A stretch of DNA of 64,000 nt from Selaginella tamariscina (Eukaryota > Streptophyta > Lycopodiopsida > Selaginellales > Selaginellaceae). Within the stretch, counting starts at the first letter, position 1. The number at the start of each line of letters is the position of its first letter. Location: positions 452,096 through 516,095 of the forward strand of contig PUQB01000095.1 of the NCBI GenBank assembly GCA_003024785.1, read 5' to 3'. Both the position numbers and the translations under genes were made by a program. Positions 48,519 to 62,275 of this stretch are shown piece by piece. A model generated the notes under the pieces. The model was not told the DNA's origin. It saw nothing but the letters and a program-made list of their open reading frames with translations, and searched no databases.

Positions 48519-48785
48519 GTGTGCGTGCTATGTGAGTGTGTGTGTGTGTCTCTCGAAGTTGGTCGGAGCGATTATGTTTTAGTATTTCTCCAAAGCGTGT
48601 GTTAGTATTTAATGTATTTTGTGCCTTTTTGTGGATGGGACTTATCTAGCAGACTACACCTGGAGACCTTTCCATACAAAAATAAATGGTTTACATAACA
48701 AACAAATACTTCCAAACATTGACGATGAATATAAATTAAAACACATATTATGAATACTCTCTCTCTCTCTCTCACGCACACACAC

Positions 48786-49577
48786 CTGCTCGCCAAGGTC
48801 ATTGATAATGATATTGAAAGTCCTAGCAACAGGTGTCCAGCCCCCAATAACCATTCTATAATATATCTTCTTAGCTTCAAGGGGCTTGCCTGCTTTACAA
48901 TATGCATCAATCAAAGAATTCCAGGTAACAACGTCCGGTTTGATCCCGCTCTCCTGTATTTTCTCAAAAGCAGCGCTTGGCTGTGGTTGCCTCGCTATAG
49001 CAATGCTGTTTATAATCACATTGAGTATATGCCTGCTCGGAGGAACTCCATAATGCTGCATCTCTCTTAGAAGCCTATCCACTGTCCTGTAGTTATCATC
49101 CTGGCGTACATATACGTATTTGGCCGTATATCCTTGTCACGCATCTCTTAGTAAGTTGGTAAAGACTCTCTAGTGTATCCATGAGCCCCGCACGAGAATA
49201 TGCATCTATAAGTATGCAGTATGTGACCTTGTCGATTGCTATACCATCCTTCAAAGTCTTCAGTAGGTTCTCTATCCGGTTTAACTCGATAACCCGCTAG
49301 AAGTGTTTTCAGGTTCGGCGTATGTCCCCTGCTGTTCATCTCCCCAAGAATATGCTCTGCTTCTGAGGTCCTCCCCAGTGCCTGAATCAGTGATACATAG
49401 CTCTCATTGTCTACCGTGTATCCGCATCTTCCTCAGGCCCTCATTCGGCCTCCGTGTCCCTCCACAAGCATATACTATGTCATTCAGTACCTTTGCATCT
49501 ACAAGCCTGCAAGAAGTTGGTAAAGAGCTTCTCTGTGGTATGTGTTGTACATAAGCTTCACATGCATTTGCGGTCAT

Positions 49578-49625
<48 letters not shown>

Positions 49626-50530
49626 CATTAAAATGATATTAACCAGAATGTTGTTCACCATCCCCCTCCTCTCTCTCACACACCGGCTCTTTCTGTACCT
49701 GAATAATGTGACTGTATGCAATGTTTTCATCTTCGTCAGTGTCTGGAGCACCATGTCGAAGTCGTTAATCGTTGCATAGGCTCCAACTAAGGCATTGTAG
49801 CCACACCTCTCGAGGTTTCCTTCACCCAGGGAGTCGATGAACTCCAGTGCTTCCCTGAGAAGTCTCTCCTTCCCATAACATGGATGTTTGCACAGAGAGC
49901 TTGTATGAGCCAGTGCCATGTTTGTTCGGGGACTTGCTTGTGAAATCGACGGACCAGATCGTTGCTCAGCCTCTCTTTTATTCCACCTTCTACAGATAGG
50001 AGATTCCCAGGGAAGATCTCGCTTTGTCATGTTCCTCAAGTGGGTTTCTATCTCCTCCACTGGTGGAAACTTGTGCTCCTTTCTATCTTCATTGCAGTTC
50101 TTAAAAATACATACATAAATATATGCATACATACACACGTGTGTACGTACATATAAACACAGACAAAGTGTTGTGTGTGTGTGTGTGTGGAGAGAGAGAG
50201 AGAGAGATATTCATTTCCCAGAAATCTTCCACATTATGAATACTACAACTGTGTATGCGGTAAGAGTGTTCTAATATTCTATATGAAATGTTATCACACA
50301 CACACACACACGCATGCATAAATGCATATACATACTTTGAAGACCAGATATAGACGTGTTTGTGTTTTTATGTATAATATATAGAGACTCTCTCTTTTCT
50401 GGGGGCCTAATTTCATTCAAAGATTTATTGTGTTATTTTATATGTAACACTGTGACACACACGCACGCGCACACACATACACACATATGAACCTGGCGGC
50501 TTGATTTCATTCCACGATTCATCTTCTTAA
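48786..50530 (-). pseudogene. PPR protein gene fragment, copy 2 (more complete)
   Basis: Same exon order as copy 1. The large 5' exon ends at about 49690 with TTATTCAG/GT. The block 49560-48786 holds PPR units including YTVDNESYVSLIQALGR in one frame, MNSRGHTPNLKTLLAGY, and VPPSRHILNVIINSIA to IIINDLGEQ, then the donor. It keeps segments lost from copy 1 (for example 49203-49215 and 49265-49285). Frame changes remain between consecutive PPR units near 49130 and 49410, and C-terminal exons are absent, so a working protein is unlikely. An RNA-editing or organelle RNA role would be the family expectation only. Confidence 0.82.
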
Positions 50531-51680
50531 ACATTTCTGTATAATTCTTGTTCTGATTCTTCAAATCGGCTCTTGGAAGAGCACAGCCATCAACAAACTA
50601 TAAACCGTCCATTAGGTTTATGATTTTTTGAAACAGCCGCATATACTTTGATAACATACCGCCTTATGACATAAGCACCATGTGTGCAAAAATAACAAAA
50701 AATAAAGTGCTTGTCTATTTAAATATTTTATTGCCATGCCTCCTTATTAACTGTAATTTAATTCTGTCTAAACAAATTAGCAATTTTTAATTTTAAATTT
50801 AAATATTTTCTTCTGTTAAAATTAACTCATGATGCCACATCATATGGAGGACTTTAATTTTAGAATGTTTCCGTATAAATTGCGTATATCATGTTAGGTA
50901 TAATTTTGTTAAAGTTAATAAAATCATATTGTTGAGGTGGTAAAAAATCAGCTTAAAAATTTATGAACATTTGGGTTATTATTATTAAGAAATTTCTTTT
51001 ACTTTTGAAAAAATTAATATTAGAAGGTCTACAAAGTGAATATACAAATATGGGGTGTGTGTATTGTATATGTTTTGTATGGGTGTGTTAATTTTTCATT
51101 AAATAACTTGGATTACAAAATAGCAGGACAATTAGAATTATTTTTAATTTTATTATTTAATATTGTAAATTTAGATTCTTAGTGTTTATTATGAGTGGAA
51201 AAATTCCTATGCCAGAGTTAAATATGTTTTTAAAAATGTTATATTAAGTTTTCCTATGCTATATAAAGGAGTTGCAAATATTTTTATTATAGAACAATTT
51301 CTTAATAGAAATATATGTGGGTCCTATCTTTTAAATCATAAGAACATTTTTAAAGGGATTTAGATTTACACGAGTTCTAAATATTATATAGTCCTCCAAT
51401 AACTCAATCAATAATAAGCTTTAACAAGGTTTTGTTAAGAAAAATGTGGAAATGATCTTGTTCAAATGAAAAAAAATAATTAAAATTAAAACAAAACCAT
51501 TTAAAGAGTCTCTTACATGAAAGAAAAGTATTAAATAATACATTTTTAAGAATGTAATTAGAATATGGAAGCAAGAATGATAAGAATTTTTCAAGTAGCT
51601 TAGTTAACTTAACTATGGCTTGTTATCAAGCGACAGAAATAATTATGACGTATTCTCTGTATTCTGTATCGTTTCTTCAT

Positions 51681-51708
51681 CTCCACCGTGTATAAAGACA
51701 CGGTGGAG
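51681..51708. other. Perfect 10-bp hairpin with TATAAAGA loop, copy 2
   Basis: Same stem and loop as 27163-27190. It is deleted from copy 3 (about 58345). Confidence 0.8.
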
Positions 51709-53764
51709 AAACATTGCATCATCCGATTATAACGTGGCTCGGACGTGCTTAGCTGCTGAGTCCAGCATGGCCCTTGGATGTGGCTAGATTCAACAAACCG
51801 ATTCTAACATTACTTGCAACCGGTGGCTACATGGTTTGTCTGTATTATTGTGTGTGTGTGTGAGAGAGAGAGAGAGATGTGGTATCTTTATGTAAGAGTC
51901 CATTTATATATACAGGATGCATATAATATATATATATATATATGTCCAATTCCATGGTGAATACAAGGCACATACATTCATACAGTTATGTCTGCTTCTA
52001 GGCTGCAATATATAATATAAACCTGACAACAAGGAGCATATTTTAGATATATTTGTGTGCACTCGCTATGAGATATACGTGTATATATATCGTATGTATC
52101 TTCGGAATCAAGATACACTTAATATATATCCAAATGTCATGTGCGCTTTATAGAGGTATCTATGGACACACACAAACACCATTGACTCCCGGTAAATATA
52201 TTCAGCATAAAGCAGCGTGTATACCTGAATAAATGTCTTTGATTAAATTGAACTACACTTACTGTTGCATGTGTTGTATATATAGTCGAGATTAAGAAGG
52301 TTTAGCTAATAAGCAAAAAATAACAAGTATTTTTTTATAGCATGTAAGCATTCATTGAATTGTTTATATTTTGACATTTTATCTCTGAATGAATATTGAA
52401 ACCTAGAAAAAAAAGTCATCTCAAACATAGTTCTACACCTTTCTTGAAGTTGTAATAATTTGTGCTTACATTAAGTAAATATACATATTTAAAAAATATG
52501 CTAAAATATGTTAAATTTGCTTTAGAATATGCTTCAAATATGTTAACCAGATTTGATTTTTGAGACTCTCGATGAATGGCTAAGATTGAATCTCTTCTAT
52601 AGAATAAGCATATGCAAAAATTATATTTAATAAATCTATCGATTTTAAGAATCCAACTTAGAAATAAACTCACTAAAGTTAAGAATAATAACTATATTAA
52701 GGATTATATACTTTTAATTAGCTAGATATTGTGTATATTTTGTGTGCTCTAATTTATTAATATATCAGCTGTTATTCTTAATTTAGTTATAAAATGTGTA
52801 TAAAAAGTATAGAAACATTAATATTTCATAATGCATAAATAGAGCACTGTATAAAAACCATATGCGTTTTAAAACATATAAAAATAATTAATAATTTTAA
52901 ATAATAAGAGATTTTAATTTTAATTAAAATGTATATATTTAATATATATGTTCTTATAAATAATACTTTAATATCTTAATATATAGCTTATTAACAAAGC
53001 ATAAATTTATTTATATTTATAATGTAAGTGTGAAAGATAAGCAATATGAAATTCTATAGATGTAATTAATAAAAACAAAATATAGGGAGAAGTATACATT
53101 AAGGATGTCAAGTATTTAGAAGTTATTAATAAACATAAAATACATAATTCTGCATATAGAAATTAAACAGTAAATATTTTATTTATCCAGAAATTTTAAA
53201 TAGTAAATTGTGTTATATTACGTGTAAATATGTTTGTTAAATAAATAATCTTGATGGGATTACATACATGTTATGGTAAAGATATTTTTTCAAATCACAT
53301 TTAGATAAGGAGTTACTATTGGTCAGAAAAATGAATTTTTGATTTTAAAATGATTTATAAGTTTATTAAAAAATATAATAATTTAATAACGATCATTTTG
53401 TCACAAATTTAAAAAAGAGTTATGACAAAAGTGGTTAACGAAAATAATGTGATGATAAAATTGATTAATTAAAGTTTGTGTTATTTTTTAATTTCAATAC
53501 ATAAATATAACTAATAAACCTAAACCTAAAAATTAGTAATTTTTTTTTATAATATTTTGAATAAACTATACATTTCAACGTGTATGAAATCCCATGGAGG
53601 TTATTTATTTAACAAACATGTTAAATGTTTTAACTATTTAGATATTGTGATATTTATTGAATTGTGTTAAAGATGTTAAATATTTATAAGTAATTAGAAA
53701 AATAAACTTTCAGACCTTAAAATGAGAGCAATAACAATTTATAATATTATTAGTAAAGTATAAG

Positions 53765-55345
53765 AATTTAATAATTATCATTTTTTAAAATAAAATGTCA
53801 CTATATTGAAGAAGTGTTGGACTATTTATAAATTACAGTGAATTTAATGAAATTAAAAATCATAAAGTTTTCAAAGATGGTATATACGAATTTTCTTTGT
53901 TTTGTTTTTATCACGGTTATGTTAATCGAATTAATTATTTATTCAAATTAAATCGCCATCTATTCTTTATTTGTGAATTAGATGTGAGTCTCTTTCTCTT
54001 TTTTTTTATCTCTTTTAATGTATTAATTATGAATAAGTTTGATGTAGTGGTGCATGTTATTGACAAATATGTTACATGCCTAGTTAAAATGAATATTGTA
54101 CAATCTGTTTTCTTTGTAATGTTCATAATGACTTTGTATGTTATTATTTAAACTAAAGACTAGTTGTGTTCTTAAAAGTTTTATTATTAAAAACTTTTTC
54201 TTACTATATAAAAGTAATACATATTTACATTTTACAATTGTGGTTTTAATAATATTTATTAACAATTACATATTTATTTGTCATTAATATTTATTATCGA
54301 CATTTATGTTGTTAAGGAATGATTTCATAAGCTGTATAGACCATTCTTTCTTTATTTTACAATGGACTATGTTTCTTTAATATAATTTCAAGATTATTTC
54401 GTTTCACTATTTTTTTTATCACAATCATTATAACTCATAATAACCCTGCTATTTTAAATAAGGTATTACAAAAAGAATTTGCTATTTTGGAAGGTCAATA
54501 ATAATTTTCCTTTTCCAAAATAATTACACATGTTATACTCACTTTAATTCAATATTTAACAAAAAAACTAAAATTTAAATAACATGCGTAATTACTTAAA
54601 AGAAAGAAAATCATCCTTAACATTTCAAGATATCAAGTCTCCTCCACAGTACAACATTTAAAGTAACAAAGTTTTAATAAATTGTAATGACAATGACAAA
54701 AGAAGGAATGGAACAAAATAATTTTAAAATTATATTAAAAAAACATAATCCCACTACATAAAACAAGGAAAGAACGAACTATATAACTTCTGAAATCGAT
54801 CATCTTTTTCAAATAACATAAATGTTAACAATAAATATTAATAACATTAACAACCATGTAACTGTTAACAGATATTATCAAAACCACAATTTTAAAATGC
54901 AAATATGTATTATTTTTATATAATGAGAAAGAATTGCTTATTAATAAAACACAATTAATCCTTTATAAGGTTTATATAATAACGTACAAAATAATCATGA
55001 ACACTAAATAAAACAAACTATATAATATTCATATCAACTAGGCATGTAATATATTTTCTTAATAACATGCACCATTACATTAAATTTATTCATAATTAAT
55101 ACATTAAGAAAAAAAAAAAAAAAGAAATTCATGTCTAACTTATAAGTGAAAGGTAGATAGTGATTTAGTCTTAAATAATAATTAAATCGACCAATACAAC
55201 CATAATAAAAACAAAACAGAAAAAACTCACATAAACCATCTCTAAAAACTTTACGATCTTCAATCTTATCAAGTCCAATCGAATTTATAAATAGTCCAAC
55301 ACTTCTTCAACTATAATGATAGTCACCCTGTAAAAATTTAATATT
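53765..55345. repeat. Large AT-rich palindrome, copy 2 (axis about 54557)
   Basis: Same inverted arms as copy 1. TATTGAAGAAGTGTTGGAC at about 53811 pairs with GTCCAACACTTCTTCAA at about 55296. The central loop lies in about 54548-54567. Arm divergence looks similar to that between the copy-1 arms, so the palindrome is older than the segmental duplication. Confidence 0.8.
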
Positions 55346-55590
55346 TAATAATGTCTATAGTAAATGAATTACATATACATGGTTTTCATCTATCTACATG
55401 TGGTTGCTTATTAATATGTATATATAATACATATAGATAAAGAAATTATATATATGTATTCATGGATGTATAAGATCTGTATGCACATTACACACAAATA
55501 CATGTGCTTACATGCATGTGTGTGTATATATGTGTGTAGACTACTATAGTATAGAAACTATCTAATTAAATTTTAATTAGTGTAAATTAC

Positions 55591-56100
55591 CTCCACTGTC
55601 CCTGAGGGACTAAAACTTGGTTGTTAAGTTCAGTGCCTTCAATCTCCCCGTTGACTGCTATGCCTTTGAAAAAACAAATAAAATATATGTATGAGAGACA
55701 GAGACCTTGGTACATAACGGTTTGTTGACACTCACCTATAGTAAGAATTAACAATCTTAGTTTCACAATTATTGTAACTTTTGTGTGTGTGTGTGTGTCC
55801 ATTTATCTATGAATGAAGTTATATAATAAAGTGTGATACGTACTTTACAAGATTCTTTGCAATGCCAAAGACCTTCGATTGTTTTAAATTAAGATAAAAT
55901 TGCCTATACCCGATTAAGCTACATTGGTGTCTACAATGCTTCTGTTTGCTATATTTGCACTGCCGTGGTAAACATCGACTCCCCCACACAGAAATATCAG
56001 AAATCAAAATGTACAAATTTGCACTTACCGTGATCTCCTCCTCATCAAACGCTGGTCGTGGAAACTCGAAGATCTCTCCTCGCGTCATCTCCATAGCCAT
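55591..56100 (-). CDS. Unidentified small multi-exon gene, copy 2 (intact exon 1)
   Basis: Four exon-like blocks lie on the minus strand: exon 1 at 56100-56029 (72 bp: MAMEMTRGEIFEFPRPAFDE, then EEIT, donor ACG/GTAAGTG); a block at 55903-55849 (QFYLNLKQSKVFGIAKNL, flanked by TATAG and GTAAAG); a short one at 55735-55706; and one at 55663-55591 (IAVNGEIEGTELNNQVLVPQ, flanked by TTCAAAG and GTAATT). Phase from exon 1 to the second block does not fit directly, so an extra exon or a wrong boundary is likely. The same blocks occur three times in the window. I do not recognise the protein. The arm of the palindrome (VEEVLD block) may supply a further 3' exon. Confidence 0.45.
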
Positions 56101-56136
56101 AGCGCGTGCACCCTGGATCTCTTCACACGTCCGAAG

Positions 56137-56150
56137 AACCCTAAACCCTC
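56137..56150 (-). promoter_or_regulatory. Telo-box-like motif in the leader of the unidentified gene
   Basis: AACCCTAAACCCTC (plus-strand reading), 37 bp upstream of the ATG at 56100. Telo-boxes are common in leaders and promoters of plant growth and translation genes. It is present in copy 1 and mutated in copy 3 (AACCCTAAAACC). Confidence 0.4.
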
Positions 56151-57346
56151 TGTTTTTGCCCTAATGTAATTGATGTGTGTGTGTACGAATAACTGCCGAA
56201 ATATCTCTGTATTATGTATATGTGTGATTGTTCATAGTTATAACGATCATTTAAGTCACTACATGAGCAAGCATATTATTATATACATACGTGTGATTAT
56301 TCATAGTTATAACGATCATTTAAGTCATTACATGGGCAAGCATATTATTATATACATACGTATACAGGAGAGTTGTGCAAGTTGTCTTTCCATTATACTC
56401 TAACATAATGTGTCTTTTCAATATATATATGTTCTATCTTCTATTCCAAGTACAAATACACATACACAAACACGTACTCTAGTCGATCTGTGTAATTAAT
56501 GTGTGTGTATATATATTGGATCATAATAAACTCCAATAAAGGTTTTGTGTTATAAACAGAGAACATTTAGTTATATATATAGGTATATCAGATACAGGTT
56601 CTTTACATAAGCTTATTTATTTAGGAGGTAAATTGAAATATGTATACATTCATCTGAATTGATATGAAAATGAGCTTACATTTATAAGAGAAAGTATGCT
56701 TCATCTCTCTCTCTCTCTTACACACACACACATACACACATGAAATGAAATAATACACATAGCCAAGTAATAAACACATGAATTTCCATGCTGGAATATA
56801 TTATTGTATCAGCAGGTAAACACGTAGGGAGCCACGTTATGTATGGACCGTAAGATGCAATGGAATAAATTTACACGGTGGAGATGAAGTCATGAGTCAT
56901 CCATAGTGACGTCATATTTATTTCCGTCGAACTTCCATATTATAATTATATTTTTAAACAATTTACTTTAATGCTTTTCTTGAAAAGGTTTAATTTTCAT
57001 TTAAACAAGATCATTTCAACATTTTTCTTAAAAATACCTTGTTAAAGCTTATTCAGTTATTGGAGTACTGTTTAATTTAAAAGTCTCGTGTAAATCTAAA
57101 TCCACTCTGCACCTTTCAAATGTTATTATGATTTAAAACATTGGAATATTAACACTCACTTATATTTTTATTAAGAAATTGTTCTTTAATAATAAAAAAT
57201 ACTTGCAACTCTTTTATATAGCATAGGAAAATTCAATTAAAAAACATATTTAACTTTGCAGAGGATATTTTCACTAGTAAAATTGGATCATGTTCTTTTT
57301 TAATAAAGTTAACGCACCCATACAAAACATATACAATACATACACG

Positions 57347-57368
57347 GGGTTTAGGGTTTAGGGTTTAG
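57347..57368 (+). repeat. Interstitial telomere-type repeat (GGGTTTA)3
   Basis: Three exact units of the plant telomere motif lie between the right outer arm of copy 2 (ending about 57345) and the left arm of copy 3 (starting about 57385). Confidence 0.9.
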
Positions 57369-58449
57369 AGTTAATTGTAAATCATATGGTAAAAATTCAG
57401 CTTAAAAATTTATGAACATTTGGGTTATTATTATTTAAGAACTTTCTTTTACTTTTGAAAAAATTAATATTAAAAGGTCTACAAAGTGAATATACAAATA
57501 TGGTGTGTGTATTGTATATGTTTTGTATGGGTGTGTTAATTTTTCATTAAATAACTTAGATTACAAGAATAGCAGGATAATTAGAATTAGTTTTTATTTT
57601 TTTTATTATTGTAATTTTAGATTCTTAGTGTTTATTAATTGGTAATATCAAATGAGAATCCTCCCCATAAGGGCCTATTTATTAATCTTTACTCATGCCT
57701 CTTTAAATAGATCTGAACCGTCAAAGTTTTAATCGGATGGCTAGATAAAGCTAAATCATGGACGGGCACAAACTTGGCATGCTGGCAAAGGAAGATCTTG
57801 GCCGTTTAAAAAAGCTCTTGTTTAAAAGGTATAGCGGACTATGTCCCACAGAAAAGAACATGATCAAATTTTTAACACATAAGTTTAAACTGATCCGCCT
57901 GTTATGAGGAGTATGGATAGTGAAAATTCTTATGCCAGAATTAAATATGTTTTTAAAAATGGTATATTAAGTTTTCATATGTTATATAAAGGAGTTGCAA
58001 GTATTTTTATTAAAGAATAATTTCTTAATAGAAATATATGTGAGTGTTAAAATTCCTATCTTTTAAATCATAAGAACATTTTTAAAGGGATTTAGATTTA
58101 CATGCCTCCAATAAATAATAAGGTTTTGTTAAGAAAAATGTTGAAATGATCTTGTTCAAATGAAAAAAAAAAATTAAAATTAAAACAAAACCATTTAAAG
58201 AGTCTCTTACATGAAAGAAAAGTATTAAATAATACATTTTTAAGAATGTAATTAGAATATAGAAGTAAGAATGATAAGAATTTTTCGAGTAGCTTAGTTA
58301 ACTTAATTATGGCGACAGAAATAATTATGACGTATTCATATATCGTGTTTACCTGCTGAGTCTAGCATGGCCCTGGATGTGGCTAGATGCAACAAACCGA
58401 TTCTAACATTACTTACAACCGGTGGCTACATGGTTTGTCTGTATTATTC

Positions 58450-58770
58450 GGTGTGGGCTAATAGAATACGGCCCCTTTATTCCCAATATTATTTAGGAGG
58501 GATTTAGGACACCGTGTGGTATGACATGAGAAAAATTTAATGATATAAATTAAAAAAAACATCAAATCCTTATTGAAAATTAAAAAATTAAAACGTAATG
58601 GCCCTTAGGGTTAATGCATTTCTGAATTAATATATATTTTTATTTAAATGCATTTATGAATGGGTTTTTAGTGTATGTTATATATAAGAAACCCCTGGGA
58701 ATTAAGGTAAATGTGAATTTTCCTTTTATTTTTTATACACGTCCTAAAGGGGGGGCCGTGTTCTGCGAGT
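58450..58770. mobile_element. Probable MITE in copy 3
   Basis: About 320 bp absent at the equivalent sites in copies 1 and 2. The ends carry inverted AGAATACGGCCCCTTTA and TAAAGGGGGGGCCGTGTTCT. The exact borders and target duplication are unclear because the insertion replaced a microsatellite. No coding capacity. Confidence 0.6.
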
Positions 58771-60519
58771 GTCCCATGCATATATATATATATACGAGTC
58801 CAATTCCATGGTGAATACAGGGCACATACATTCATACAGTTATGTCTGCTTCTACGCTGCAATATATAATATAAACCTGACAACAAGGAGCGTATTTTAG
58901 ATATATTTGTGTGCACTCGCTATGAGATATACGTGTATATATATCGTATGTATTTTTGGAATCAAAATACATTTACTTAATATATATCCAAATGTCATGT
59001 GCGCGTTATATCTGTATCTATCGACACACACAAACACCATTGCCGTTAAATATATTCAGCGTGTATACCCGAATAAATGTCTTTGATTAAATTGAACTAC
59101 ACTTAGTGTTGCATGTGTTGTATATAAAGTCGAGATTAAGGTTTAGCTAATAAGCAAAAAATAACAAGTATTTTTTATAGTATGTTAGAACAAAGTATAT
59201 AGTTTATTATGTAAGCATTCATTGAATTGTTTATATTTTGACATTTTATCTCTGAATAAATATTGAAACCTAGAAGTAAAAGTCATCTCAAACAACCTTT
59301 CTTGAAGTTGTAATAATTTGATTAAGTAAATATACATATTCAAAAAATATGTTAAATTTGCTTTAGAATATGCTTAAAATATGTTAATCAGATTTGGTTT
59401 TTGGGACTCTCGACGAATGGTAAGATTGAATCTCTTCGATATAATAAGCATATTCAGAAATTACACGATTTTAAGAGTCCAACTTAGAAATAAACTCACT
59501 AAAGTTATATTAATAATTATATACTTTTAATTAGCTAGATATTGTGTATATTTTCTGTGCTCTAATTTATTAATATATCAGCTGTTATTCTTAATTTAGT
59601 TATAAAATGTGTATAAAAAGTATAGAAATATTAATATTTCATAATGCATAAATAGAGCACTGTATAGAAACCATATGCGTTTTAAAACATATATAAATAA
59701 TTAATAATTTTAAATAATAAGAAATTTTAATTTATAATGTATATATTTAATATATATGTTCTTATAAATAATACTTTAATATCTTAATATATAGCTTATT
59801 AACAAAGCATAAATTTATTTATATTTATAATGTAAGTGTGAAAGATAAGCAATATAAATGCAACTAATAAAGACAAAATATAGGGAAAAGTATACATCAA
59901 GGATGTCAAGTATTTAGAAGTTATTAAAAGATATAAAATACAATAATAAAAATTGAACATTAAATATTTTAATTATTTAGAGATTTTAAATAGTAAATTA
60001 TGTTATATTGAGTGTAAATATGTTTATTAAATAAATAATTCTGATGGGATTGCATACATAAAGATATTTTTTAAAATCACATTTAGATGGGGAGTTGTTA
60101 TTAACTAGAAAAATGAACTTTTAACTTTAATATGATTTATAAGTTATATAATAATTTAATAATGATCATTTTGTCACAAATTTGAAAAAGATTTATCACA
60201 AAAGTGGTTAACAAAAATAATGTGATAATAAAATTGATTAATTGAAGTTTGTGTTATTTTTTAATTTCAATACATAATCTTAAAAATTAATAAAAAAAAT
60301 TTGTAATATTTTAGAATAAACTATACATTTCAACGTGTATGAAATCTCATGGGGGTTATTTATTTAACAAAGATGTTAAATGTTTTAACTATTCAAATAT
60401 TGTAATATTTATTGAATTATGTCAAGGCTGTCAAATATTTAAAAGTAATTAGAAAAATAAACTTTTAGACTTTAAAATGAGAACAGTAAAATTTATAATA
60501 TTATTAATGAAGTATAAGA

Positions 60520-62120
60520 ATTTAATAATTATCACTTTTTAAAAATAAAATGTCATTACAATTGAAAAAGCACTGAATTATTTATAAATTACAGTCGAAC
60601 TTGGTAAGATTGAAAACCATAAAGTTTTTAAAGATGGTATATACAAATTTTCTTTACTTTGTTTTTATTACGGTAGTGTTGGTCGATTTAATTATTTATT
60701 TAAGATTACATCGCTGTTATCTTTTATTTGTAAATTAATGTGAGTCTCTCTCTTTCTTATCTTTTTAATGTACTAATTATAAATAAGTTTAATGTAGTGG
60801 TGAATGTTATTGACAAATATGTTACATACCTAGTTAAAACGAATATTGTACAATTTATTTTCTTTGTAATGTTTATAATGACTTTGTACGTTATTATTTA
60901 AATTTAATCTTATTCTTAAAAATTTCATTGTTAAGAAGCTTTCTCTCATTATATAAAAATAATACATATTTACATTTTACAATTGTGATTTTAATAACAT
61001 TTATTAACAATTACATATTTATTAATATTATTAATATTTATTATTGACATCTATATTATTAAGAAAATATAACTAATTTCATAAGTTGTATGAATTATTC
61101 TTTTTTGTTTTACACAATGAAACTATATTTTTTAATACAGTTTCAAAATTATTTCGTTTCACTGCTTTTTTTATCATTATCACAATCACCAACCTTGCTA
61201 CTTTAGATAAGATATAAATAAAATATTACAGAAGGAACTGTTACTTTAAAAGGTCAATAATAATTTTTTTCTCCGAAATAATTACACATGTTATACTAAT
61301 TCTGATTCAACAAAAAAAATTAAAATTAATATAACATGCGTAATTATCTCGAAAAAAAAATCATTATTAATCTTTTAAGATATCGAATTCCCTCCACAAT
61401 ATAACATTTAAAGCAGAGTCTTAATAAGTTGCATTGACAATAATAAAAAGAGAATAAGACAAAATAACTTTAAAACTATATTTAAAAAATATAATCTCAC
61501 TGCACAAAACAAGGAAAAAACAAATTATATAACATTTAAAACCAATCATCTTTCCCAAACAATTGACAATAAATATTAATAACATTAATAACTATATAAT
61601 TAGTTGTTAATAGATATTATCAAAATTATAATTGTAAAATACAAATATATATTATTTTTATATAATAAAAGAGAGTTACTTATTAATAAAACTTTCAAGA
61701 ACATAATTAATTCTTTGCACGATTTATATGATAGCATACAAAATCATCATAAACATTACAAAAAAAAAAAAAAAAAAACTGTACAATATTCATATCAATT
61801 AATAAACTGTACAATTTTTATATTAACTAAACATGTAATATATTTCATTAATAACATGCACTTCTACATTAAATTTATTCATAATTAATACATTAAGAGA
61901 AATAAAAAAAAACTCATATCTAACTTATAAATAAAAATAAATAGCAATTTAATCTTAAATAAATAATTAAATCGACAAATACGACTGTGATCAAAATAAA
62001 ACAGAAAAAACTCACATAAACCAGCTCTAAGAACTGCACAGTTTTCAATTTTACCAAATTTAATCGTAATCTATAAATAATTTAATACTTCTTCAATTAT
62101 AATTATAGTCACCCTATAAA
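60520..62120. repeat. Large AT-rich palindrome, copy 3 (axis about 61310)
   Basis: Third copy of the inverted arms. It has small indels and an A-run at about 61760. The left arm carries the equivalent of AATTGAAAAAGCACTG and the right arm its complement. Confidence 0.78.
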
Positions 62121-62275
62121 AATTTAATATTTAATAATGTCTATAGCAAATGAATTATATATACATAATTTTCATCTATCTACATGTGATTGCTTTTAAT
62201 ATGTATATATAATACATATAGAGAAAGTATGTATTCATGGATGTATAAGATCTATATTTTAATTAGTGTAAATTA

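Larger units (their letters stand above)
40044..57345. repeat. Segmental duplication, copy 2
   Basis: Collinear with copy 1 (offset about 33.5 kb at the left end). It lacks the LINE and the Harbinger-like MITE, and carries its own hAT-like MITE at 48328-48518. It retains the open version of the F-box ORF and the full-length exon 1 of the unidentified minus-strand gene at 56029-56100. Its right end stops at the telomere-type block at 57347. Gene-free stretches 40170-41690, 41780-42600, 42700-44350, 45720-47390 and 47700-48320 are AT-rich with microsatellites only. Confidence 0.92.

Noticed and set aside
49404-50138. A continuous 244-codon ORF as the real PPR protein
   Set aside because: It reads through an intron containing TG/AG repeats (SLSLSLTHTHTH stretch); the PPR homology lies in separate blocks and frames.
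53897-54151. 84-codon hydrophobic ORF in the palindrome arm
   Set aside because: Not preserved in the other two copies; composition is that of AT-rich DNA.
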